Shown here piece after piece: positions 7,521 to 13,239 of a DNA stretch of 34,092 nt. How positions within the stretch are numbered: the stretch's first letter is position 1; every line of letters begins with the position of its first letter. The notes under the pieces are model-generated. The model had not been told where the DNA came from, ran no database searches, and saw nothing but the letters and a program-made list of their open reading frames with translations. This stretch comes from a virus: positions 1 through 34,092 of IMG/VR virus record IMGVR_UViG_3300007760_000054; one strand, 5' to 3'. A program made the translations under genes and the position numbers.

Positions 7521-8351
7521 TTAACCGCCCAACAACTGTAAAACAGAAGCAGAAAGTTGTTGTGCTTGAGCCATTAATGCAATAGCTGTTTGTTGTTCAA
7601 TTCTATAACTAGTCAATTTAGCCATCTCTGATGCTTCATCAAAATCATTAATAGTGGCAATAGATTCTTCATTAATACCAATCATACGTTCCATATGAGA
7701 AATAGTAAAATCGAATCTTTCAATTTTAGCCAACTGATTAGATCTCTCACCCTCTAATGATGCAAGAGCAGTTTCCAATCTTGTTACTGCATCTTCAGCA
7801 TCAGCAACAGTATCCAATTTAGCTACAGCTACTGCCTGATTATTATCATCAGTATAAGCACCAAGCTTTAATCCTTCTAATGTAAGATCACCTAATTCAA
7901 CACTAACTGTCTGATCAGTATTAACACCATCAATAACAAAACTTTTAGTTCCAAAAGAACCATCAATCAATTCTGTTCCATCATATTCTGTATTCTGTGC
8001 AACATAATCAATTTCAGCAGACAATTCATTATACTCATCCATCAAAGCTAAACGTTGGGATGCTGTTAATTGATCGTCTTGTGCCTCAGTAGCAACCTCT
8101 TTCATTTTAAGAACAACAGCAGTAATAGAATCTGTTCCTACAAGAGCAGACTCCAACAAATCTTGATTCTGTTTAACTACTTTATGTGCTGTCTGTAACG
8201 TATGAATAGTATTATTAATTCTACCCATTTTAATTTTATCAGCCGATCCAATATCAGCCGTTCCAGATGCCAGCCTTGACATCGTTTCTTCAACCATTTT
8301 TGTGGCTTCTTGATAACGTCCTAAAGTTTTTTGTGTAATTCCTGATAACAT
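7521..8351 (-). CDS. Flagellin-like protein
   Basis: 276 residues from the ATG at 8351 with RBS CGGAGAATTGT. It has the two-ended flagellin layout. The N-terminal helices contain MSRLASGTADIGSADKIK (compare RLSSG..I.SA.D), a middle helix with MKEVATEAQDD and the QNTEYDGTELIDG turn. The C-terminus has ERFDFTISHMERMI, NDFDEASEMAKLTSYRIEQQ and AQAQQLSASVLQLLGG. The variable middle (about 140-185) is short. The first ~15 residues of a normal flagellin N-terminus are missing. A flagellin on a phage genome is unusual; it could be virion-borne, a decoy or co-assembling subunit, or a captured host gene. Confidence 0.85.
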   Translation of the reverse strand: MLSGITQKTLGRYQEATKMVEETMSRLASGTADIGSADKIKMGRINNTIHTLQTAHKVVKQNQDLLESALVGTDSITAVVLKMKEVATEAQDDQLTASQRLALMDEYNELSAEIDYVAQNTEYDGTELIDGSFGTKSFVIDGVNTDQTVSVELGDLTLEGLKLGAYTDDNNQAVAVAKLDTVADAEDAVTRLETALASLEGERSNQLAKIERFDFTISHMERMIGINEESIATINDFDEASEMAKLTSYRIEQQTAIALMAQAQQLSASVLQLLGG

Positions 8352-8387
8352 ACAATTCTCCGCTTTCATAATTTAAAAAATTATGTA

Positions 8388-8594
8388 TTATGCTTTAACG
8401 TCTAAAGTGGCTCCAATCTTTGACACATCTTGTGAAATATTGGAAGCAACACTAACATCGTGTTTTTCTCTTTCATGAGTAGCCAACTCAGTTCTAACAT
8501 GAGCCCTAGATGCCATATTAGACATGAGAACTTGTTGTTCTTTTGACCTATCAAACGTTCTAGCTATCTCTGGCGATGAAGAATGAATCTTCAT
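8388..8594 (-). CDS. Small protein upstream of the flagellin-like gene
   Basis: 68 residues, polar, helical, His/Glu-rich, ending SKIGATLDVKA. RBS AGGAGGATATC precedes the ATG. It shares a transcript with the flagellin-like gene 37 nt downstream. The C-terminal IGATLDVKA faintly recalls the end of YjfB-type putative motility proteins, but this is too short to rely on. Confidence 0.65.
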   Translation of the reverse strand: MKIHSSSPEIARTFDRSKEQQVLMSNMASRAHVRTELATHEREKHDVSVASNISQDVSKIGATLDVKA

Positions 8595-8603
8595 GATATC
8601 CTC

Positions 8604-8954
8604 CTAATTAATTAAGTCATGTATTTTAGTTACCCTGTATAAATGTAATGTATTAATATTTCTAAAATTTTCTGGCAAACAATATTCTATTTTTGTATAA
8701 GGATCAACATAATGACCATGTTTACAATCTTTGTGTGGATCAGCAGGTATAATTATTTCTGAACCATCAACAGATGTTAAAACATCATCAACCCGAACTT
8801 CATATGCCTTCCATTTAAGTTTTCCTGTACCTCTCTCCCCATCATCTTTTGTTATTCCCCAAGTCCATCCATATTCAAATCCTTCAGAACATCCAATTGT
8901 ACATATTATAACATATATAGCCCCAATTGTCAAGGCTATTTTCAAAGGTATCAT
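8604..8954 (-). CDS. Putative lipoprotein
   Basis: 116 residues. The start is a signal sequence (MIPLKIALTIGAIYVIICTIGC) with Cys22 in a lipobox-like TIGC. The mature part has two further Cys and the segments VDPYTKIEYCLPENF and LHLYRVTKIHD. The ATG overlaps the stop of the FmdB-like gene (ATGA). A full sigma70 promoter (8905-8933) lies inside its signal-peptide codons. Function not recognised; outer-membrane or periplasmic location inferred. Confidence 0.7.
   Translation of the reverse strand: MIPLKIALTIGAIYVIICTIGCSEGFEYGWTWGITKDDGERGTGKLKWKAYEVRVDDVLTSVDGSEIIIPADPHKDCKHGHYVDPYTKIEYCLPENFRNINTLHLYRVTKIHDLIN
8905..8933 (-). promoter_or_regulatory. Extended -10 sigma70 promoter inside the lipoprotein gene
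   Basis: TTGACA (8933-8928), 17-nt spacer, TGT-TATAAT (8910-8905). It shares AGCCTTGACA and ATGTTATAATAT with the promoters at 3994-4023, 11937-11966 and 17713-17742. A transcript from here would start within the lipoprotein coding region, with no in-frame start left for that gene, so its natural targets are the 68-residue gene and the flagellin-like gene. Confidence 0.75.
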
Positions 8955-9238
8955 TCTGTGATATTATGACCATAGGTAGAATTACCTAATATATCGCCTC
9001 CCACTGGTTTCACATTTTCATGTATTTGTCTTAATCTATTTTGAAAACCTGCATCTGGTTTTCTAATTCCTAATGTTACAGGATCGCCTATAGCAGGCGA
9101 TCCCATCACTAGAACAATATCTCCAGAAGAACCACAATCAGGACAAGGATTATACCTAGGAACATTTCTAGCATCTATACTTTGTTGTTCCTCCCAACTA
9201 TGATTACATTCTTTACATTTATAATCGTAATATGGCAT
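8951..9238 (-). CDS. FmdB-family zinc-ribbon protein
   Basis: 95 residues. The N-terminus MPYYDYKCKECNHSWEEQQ followed by CPDCG is the FmdB-type zinc ribbon (CxxC...CxxC; Cys8, Cys11, Cys32, Cys35). The C-terminal half lists GDPVTLGIRKPDAGFQNRL. These small domains are found in many phages, with nucleic-acid or regulatory roles proposed. It overlaps the Hsp20 stop by 1 nt. A second FmdB-like gene is at 33636-33857. Confidence 0.8.
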   Translation of the reverse strand: MPYYDYKCKECNHSWEEQQSIDARNVPRYNPCPDCGSSGDIVLVMGSPAIGDPVTLGIRKPDAGFQNRLRQIHENVKPVGGDILGNSTYGHNITE

Positions 9239-9693
9239 TAGTCTTCCACCAAAAGTTGTCTTCCTGTTGAAATCGAGATTTCCTTTGGCTTCTTTTCTTC
9301 AGGAATTAACTTTTCCAATGATATACTTAGTATACCATCAGTCAAATCAGCACTATTAACTATAATACTATCAGCAACAGTCCATGTCCTATCGAACTGA
9401 CGTTCAGCAATACCTCTATGTAAAAAAGAAACATCATCAGAATTGCCTGACTGATCTCCTCTAACAGTTAGCGTATTACGTTCTGGTTCATGTGATACTG
9501 TAATTTGCTCCGAACTAAACCCAGCTACGGCCAATTCAATAGTATAGTTATAATCATCATGTTTGATAAGATTATAGGGTGGATAACTCTGTGGTCGAGT
9601 TTCAGTGATTTTATCCATCGTATCCCATAGTGTTTCAAAACCTACGAAAAATGGAAAATTATTTTGTCGAAATTGTTGTATTGTAGTTGTCAT
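9238..9693 (-). CDS. Small heat-shock protein Hsp20 (IbpA-like)
   Basis: 151 residues with a full alpha-crystallin domain. The N-terminal FVGFETLWDTMDKI and YPPYNLIKHDDYNYTIELAVAGF are typical of IbpA and of Hsp20 genes carried by T4-like marine phages. The end contains ISLEKLIPEEKKPKEI, with the I-x-I-type motif as ISIS. Such chaperones hold unfolding proteins, perhaps during capsid assembly. RBS AAGGAG lies in a small hairpin (9702-9718). A late-type promoter is 64 nt upstream. Confidence 0.93.
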   Translation of the reverse strand: MTTTIQQFRQNNFPFFVGFETLWDTMDKITETRPQSYPPYNLIKHDDYNYTIELAVAGFSSEQITVSHEPERNTLTVRGDQSGNSDDVSFLHRGIAERQFDRTWTVADSIIVNSADLTDGILSISLEKLIPEEKKPKEISISTGRQLLVED

Positions 9694-9701
9694 CGTTCTA
9701 T

Positions 9702-9718
9702 CTCCTTAAATAAGCAAG
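9702..9718 (-). promoter_or_regulatory. Possible ROSE-like RNA thermometer at the Hsp20 RBS
   Basis: In the minus-strand RNA, CUUGCUU (9718-9712) can pair with the Shine-Dalgarno AAGGAG (9707-9702) across an AUUU loop, leaving one bulged G (9715). The UUGCU strand with a G facing the SD is the hallmark of ROSE thermometers upstream of Hsp20 genes. The pairing is visible in the sequence; temperature control is inference. Confidence 0.45.
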
Positions 9719-9732
9719 ATTAATTTTTATAT

Positions 9733-9753
9733 GTGCGATCTTTCGACTCGCAC
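9733..9753 (-). other. 5'-UTR hairpin upstream of hsp20
   Basis: GTGCGA pairs with TCGCAC around a 9-nt loop. It lies just downstream of the TATAAATA box, so it would be at the 5' end of the hsp20 transcript, where it could protect the mRNA or form the first hairpin of a thermometer. It is not followed by a T-run on the minus strand, so a terminator is less likely. Confidence 0.5.
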
Positions 9754-9756
9754 TAT

Positions 9757-9764
9757 TATTTATA
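9757..9764 (-). promoter_or_regulatory. T4-like late promoter box TATAAATA
   Basis: A perfect TATAAATA on the minus strand, overlapping the TAA stop of the upstream nuclease-like gene and 64 nt before hsp20. T4-family late promoters are this single box, read by gp55 with gp33 and the clamp; gp33 is encoded in this window. Confidence 0.55.
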
Positions 9765-10221
9765 CTTGTGAATTACTTAAACTTTCAAAATGTTTGCAAA
9801 TTACCGTACTTGTTACTTTCTTAATTAAATTCATCTTACTGATAGGATATAACAACATATCTCTACCATCAGCAGTACGAAACTCTCTAACTTCCCTATC
9901 AAGGGCTTGATATATATTAACTGTTTCATTTACATCATATTTGTTACTATAAGGTATCTCAACAAATATCAATATATCCACATTAGTACATTTTTCATAC
10001 TGACTGGTATTAATAGCCATACAATTTTGGGTAATGACAGGAATCTGTGTTTTTACTTCACACGTTCTTCCATCAATTAACATATCCTTTAAAGGATCCC
10101 AATAATCTTCTGACAATTCTACTATATATCCCATACGTTCATAAATCGCCTTTACTAGTTTCTCTCCTTCAAAACCCAACTGTAACATTTTCTTTTCATT
10201 TCTCAATCTCTGGTCAAACAT
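9760..10221 (-). CDS. Putative PD-(D/E)XK nuclease-fold protein
   Basis: 153 residues. Pattern: GFEGEKLVKAIYERMGY (Glu20 on a helix), then KDMLIDGRTCEVKTQ, with Asp46 and Glu55-x-Lys57 as the E-V-K core of PD-(D/E)XK nucleases. The rest is unremarkable alpha/beta. It may cut or process DNA, or be a catalytically adapted member. It overlaps the next upstream gene by one base. Confidence 0.6.
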   Translation of the reverse strand: MFDQRLRNEKKMLQLGFEGEKLVKAIYERMGYIVELSEDYWDPLKDMLIDGRTCEVKTQIPVITQNCMAINTSQYEKCTNVDILIFVEIPYSNKYDVNETVNIYQALDREVREFRTADGRDMLLYPISKMNLIKKVTSTVICKHFESLSNSQV

Positions 10222-11225
10222 TACTTAAACACTCCCACTATAATATGATTCTTATTCAATCTACCATTATTAGTATTCTCTTTACGTTTTAAATCTCTCC
10301 ATGTTTTATTCATTGCTCTTTTTCCTAAACCAGATAATCCGGGAATAAATTTTCTTTGAATTTTCTTATTGGTGGAAGTCTTTTCCTTAAAATTCTTAAT
10401 AGAACTTCCTTCTAATTTCAGTCCATCATGATCGGCAGTCCTATATACAATTAATAAATTATACTTTTCATGAATGATCCAAGCCTCTTTAGCACCATTA
10501 ATCTTTGTTGGATCCTGACTGACTAATTGCAATTCATCACAAGATTCCATATAATTAACCTTAGCTAGACGCTTCTTCTTACCAGGTTTAGCAATCTTTT
10601 TAAGAGTCCTAGTATTAGTGAGATAATTCCCACAACCATCCAATATAGAGTCAAGATACTTAATATAACTGTTTCGATTACGCTTTCCAAGATAGGCATA
10701 TGCTTCCTTCAACTGTTCATCAGAATCAATCTGCTCCAATTCATCCCTCATTTCAGTAAAATGTTTTACCAATTTACGAACTTCACCTGGCGGAACCTTT
10801 TCCTTTTCCAGATATTCATAAGTATCAAAAGTAACATCTTTAAGTTTATATCCTCCATTAATAAACTGATCTATAGAATGTTCAATATCTCCACCATACG
10901 TTTTCTTGACAGGTACTTTAATAACTTCAGGTAACTTAGGAGTTATATCCCAAATAGCCTTCTTTATGCGATTATGCAATTCGTCTTCATTCTCATAACA
11001 CTGTATATCAACACCATCCAAAACAAGTTTTGCAGCCCAAGCATATTCTCTAGGTATCATATCATCTGCAACACTATGAGTCAAATATCCTAAAACTTGT
11101 TTTTCGTCTGTAGACTCAAAATACTGTTTTAAATATTTTCGGGCTTCAATAGAAGTTCCATCAAATTTCTGAATTGCCCGCATTAATTGCCCGTGATCTT
11201 CAATAATTTCCATATAACATCCCAT
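10221..11225 (-). CDS. Phage protein of unknown function (334 aa)
   Basis: 334 residues, or 330 from the second ATG at 11213, which has GGGATG upstream; the start is uncertain. Charged, mostly helical N-terminal two-thirds, with a Lys/Arg-rich C-terminal part (about 270-320) that includes KKIQRKFIPGLSGLGKRAMNKTWRDLKRK. The C-terminal charge suggests nucleic-acid contact. No family recognised. A hairpin terminator lies in the gap just upstream. Confidence 0.8.
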   Translation of the reverse strand: MGCYMEIIEDHGQLMRAIQKFDGTSIEARKYLKQYFESTDEKQVLGYLTHSVADDMIPREYAWAAKLVLDGVDIQCYENEDELHNRIKKAIWDITPKLPEVIKVPVKKTYGGDIEHSIDQFINGGYKLKDVTFDTYEYLEKEKVPPGEVRKLVKHFTEMRDELEQIDSDEQLKEAYAYLGKRNRNSYIKYLDSILDGCGNYLTNTRTLKKIAKPGKKKRLAKVNYMESCDELQLVSQDPTKINGAKEAWIIHEKYNLLIVYRTADHDGLKLEGSSIKNFKEKTSTNKKIQRKFIPGLSGLGKRAMNKTWRDLKRKENTNNGRLNKNHIIVGVFK

Positions 11226-11258
11226 TCTATCATCATTACTAATACCAATATAAAGAAT

Positions 11259-11284
11259 ATAGCTGATCCAATAAGATCAGCTAT
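11259..11284 (-). terminator. Hairpin terminator after the 204-aa gene
   Basis: A perfect 9-bp stem ATAGCTGAT/ATCAGCTAT with an 8-nt loop, followed on the minus strand by the T-rich ATTCTTTATATT. It lies 8 nt after the stop of the 11292-11906 gene, in the gap before the next gene. The T-run is interrupted, so termination may be partial. Confidence 0.7.
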
Positions 11285-11291
11285 AATTTTA

Positions 11292-11906
11292 TCATCTAGT
11301 GGTTGTTTCATATAACCGACCAAGTCCATTTCCTTCTAGTTTTGCTTCTCTATTTTTCTTCTCCATGATATCCTTATGTTTTTTACACCAAGGTTTAAAC
11401 AATGGTCTATTTTTATTAAATCTGCTCTTACCGTAATTATCGTGCATTACATTATTATCACATCCATGATATCCACAAACATCAATAATAACCATAGGCA
11501 ACTCTAACATAACATTTTCATTATACCACTGCATCTTAATAATAGCATCTATAATATCCGTATCAATTTCATCAATTGGAAGAAGATTAGTAGCTCTACA
11601 ATTCACAAGTAATCGCATCCTATTCACAAGCATCTTAGCTTTCAGTATTTCCTCTTCCCTATTATGAAGATTCGTGGAGCTAACATTAGTTATCAGAGGA
11701 TCCATAAGCCTTCTCTTGAAATTCCGCATAACTGGCCCGTCACGACATAAACCATACATATAGGTATCTATCCTAGTATCTATACCAGGAACAACACCAG
11801 AAAATAAATCCCAAAAAAGAGGACTATAATCTGTTTCCTTATCTATTCGATCTACTTTATTATTAACATGTGTACAAACCATATGCTTCTTGTCTCGAAG
11901 CGCCAT
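11292..11906 (-). CDS. Unknown protein with C-terminal Cys/His cluster
   Basis: 204 residues. N-terminal two-thirds helical and basic (MRNFKRRLMDPL). The C-terminal third has CGYHGCDNN, a His, then WCKKHK, a plausible zinc-binding set (Cys-x4-Cys...Cys-x2-His). First gene after the promoter at 11937-11966 and followed by a terminator, so it is transcribed as a single-gene unit. RBS AGGAGACTTCAAT precedes the ATG. No family recognised. Confidence 0.75.
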   Translation of the reverse strand: MALRDKKHMVCTHVNNKVDRIDKETDYSPLFWDLFSGVVPGIDTRIDTYMYGLCRDGPVMRNFKRRLMDPLITNVSSTNLHNREEEILKAKMLVNRMRLLVNCRATNLLPIDEIDTDIIDAIIKMQWYNENVMLELPMVIIDVCGYHGCDNNVMHDNYGKSRFNKNRPLFKPWCKKHKDIMEKKNREAKLEGNGLGRLYETTTR

Positions 11907-11936
11907 ATTGAAGTCTCCTATTCATTAGTATAACAT

Positions 11937-11966
11937 ATTATAACATATCCAAATGGCAGCTGTCAA
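11937..11966 (-). promoter_or_regulatory. Extended -10 sigma70 promoter for the 204-aa gene
   Basis: TTGACA (11966-11961), 18-nt spacer, TGT-TATAAT (11942-11937), with AGCC before the -35 and ATAT after the -10. Start codon about 31 nt downstream. Same class as the sites at 3994, 8905 and 17713. Confidence 0.88.
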
Positions 11967-11972
11967 GGCTAA

Positions 11973-12182
11973 TTATGATATATTATTCTGAATAAAATTC
12001 AGAATTTTATATTTCCGAAAAATACCTTCAACTATAGAAACTATGCTATTATATTCAAGTACCTCGTTCTTATCATAAAAATGTTTCTCTGCCTGACCCG
12101 ACGGTTGTTTCCATTTCATAATTGCTCTGACCATATCATTAACTAATATATTAGTTTTCTTATATGTAAGCCTATCGTTCAT
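11973..12182 (-). CDS. Small protein, unknown
   Basis: 69 residues, Lys/Asn-rich and helical (AIMKWKQPSGQAEKHFYDKNE). Its ATG overlaps the stop of the ligase-domain gene (ATGA), and the Shine-Dalgarno GGGAGGGGGG lies in that gene's last codons, so translation is coupled. A 41-nt promoter-like element lies about 205 nt upstream within the ligase-domain gene. Confidence 0.65.
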   Translation of the reverse strand: MNDRLTYKKTNILVNDMVRAIMKWKQPSGQAEKHFYDKNEVLEYNSIVSIVEGIFRKYKILNFIQNNIS

Positions 12183-12763
12183 TTCAAATCCCCCCTCCCT
12201 ACTCGTTCAGTAGGTGATTCACTTTGTTTGAATTCCGGAAATTGTTTTTCTAATTCTTCCAATCTCTTTAACTTCATATCAAAATCATAATCAGAAATCT
12301 CAGGATCATTATCCTCATAATACTTCTTCTCATGATATTCCAATTCATCAACTAGACTATTTATTTCAGCAAACGCTTGTGCGGCTGTTATACTATTATT
12401 ATCGACAGCTTTCTTAGAAACTTTAACTTTTTTTACAGGTTTTGTAAAATTATTTTTCTCATTATCCTTCTTTACCTCTTCTAAAGAAGGAGGATCAATT
12501 ATATTCCATCTCTTTCTAGCAAAATCTTCATCAAAATACTCCAATGCACTTTGACATAAAGTATTATTAGTAGTACGAAATTTCTCTGGAAGTTCTTGAA
12601 ACATATAATCATGCCGAAGAACATCGGAAAGATTGGCGTACCAATCTCTCCAAAGATCCACATAATACATTGAACGAGCATAAGACGTATCAATACCAGA
12701 AATTAAAGGTTCATTCTCTAAAGTAGCCTTTTGACCTCGTTTATAAATTTCTTCAAGCTCCAC
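12179..12763 (-). CDS. Protein with orphan NAD+-dependent DNA ligase Ia domain
   Basis: 194 residues from a GTG start with strong RBS GGAGGTAGCAA. Residues ~1-95 are an unrecognised helical domain (LWRDWYANLSDVLRHDYMF). A Lys-rich linker follows. Residues ~133-189 match domain Ia of LigA: YHEKKYYEDNDPEISDYDFD, then LKRLEELEKQFPEF and SPTERVG. In LigA this domain grips the NMN half of NAD+. The nucleotidyltransferase, OB and BRCT parts are absent, because the frame ends right after the SPTERVG motif. It may bind NAD+, work with a ligase core encoded elsewhere, or be a remnant. Confidence 0.75.
   Translation of the reverse strand: MELEEIYKRGQKATLENEPLISGIDTSYARSMYYVDLWRDWYANLSDVLRHDYMFQELPEKFRTTNNTLCQSALEYFDEDFARKRWNIIDPPSLEEVKKDNEKNNFTKPVKKVKVSKKAVDNNSITAAQAFAEINSLVDELEYHEKKYYEDNDPEISDYDFDMKLKRLEELEKQFPEFKQSESPTERVGRGDLK
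12387..12427 (-). promoter_or_regulatory. 41-nt promoter-like element (copy 1), inside a CDS
   Basis: A diverged copy (GTCGATAATAATAGTAT... with TTTC upstream at the usual distance) of the element described at 17081-17121. It lies within the coding sequence of the ligase-domain protein, at the codons for KKVKVSKKAVDNNSI. Could serve the 69-residue gene downstream, or be a chance likeness. Confidence 0.4.
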
Positions 12764-13028
12764 TTGCTACCTCCAATATTGAAGTGGTAACAGTACATTT
12801 TGTCAATCTATCTTTACGAAAAGATCTCCAATCTTTCTTCTCTAAATCCCATACTGTAATACTTTCTTTAGTTGAATTATTATAATCATCTGCTAACACT
12901 TCCATCTCCTCTGTAAATGGATTCAATGTGCAAGTCATCTTTCTTTGACTTCCATCTGCCTTTATAAATTCTATATTACAAATACTATTTTCCAACAATC
13001 TAACCAATTCTGCATACGTAGCACTCAA
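12753..13028 (-). CDS. Small beta-rich protein, DUF2693-like
   Basis: 91 residues from a TTG at 13028 that has AAGGAGG 8 nt upstream; the ATG pair at 13052 lies before this RBS and inside the previous gene. The pattern IEFIKADGSQRKMTCTLNP and ITVWDLEKKDWRSFRKDRL resembles the small SH3-like proteins of T4-type phages classed as DUF2693. Function unknown; its stop is 8 nt inside the next gene. Confidence 0.6.
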   Translation of the reverse strand: MSATYAELVRLLENSICNIEFIKADGSQRKMTCTLNPFTEEMEVLADDYNNSTKESITVWDLEKKDWRSFRKDRLTKCTVTTSILEVASGA

Positions 13029-13041
13029 AATATCTACCTCC

Positions 13042-13239
13042 TTATTCATCATAAGTATAAATTACCTCAGCACAACTCGGACATTCCATTACAATTTCTT
13101 CTACTTGCTCCAAATACGACACATCAAAACCAATATGAAAACCACAATCATCACACTTATGAATTTCCATCATTGTTCCTGTAACTTCTTCATATCCTTC
13201 ACGTTCAGGAACCGCCTCCACATCACATACATATGACAT
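13042..13239 (-). CDS. Small zinc-ribbon protein
   Basis: 65 residues, acidic, with CDDC (about 29-32) and CPSC (about 53-56), a classic two-knuckle zinc ribbon. The N-terminus is a short extension with one extra Cys. ATG overlaps the TAA of the VWA gene (TAATG), so it is translationally coupled to it. Confidence 0.7.
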   Translation of the reverse strand: MSYVCDVEAVPEREGYEEVTGTMMEIHKCDDCGFHIGFDVSYLEQVEEIVMECPSCAEVIYTYDE

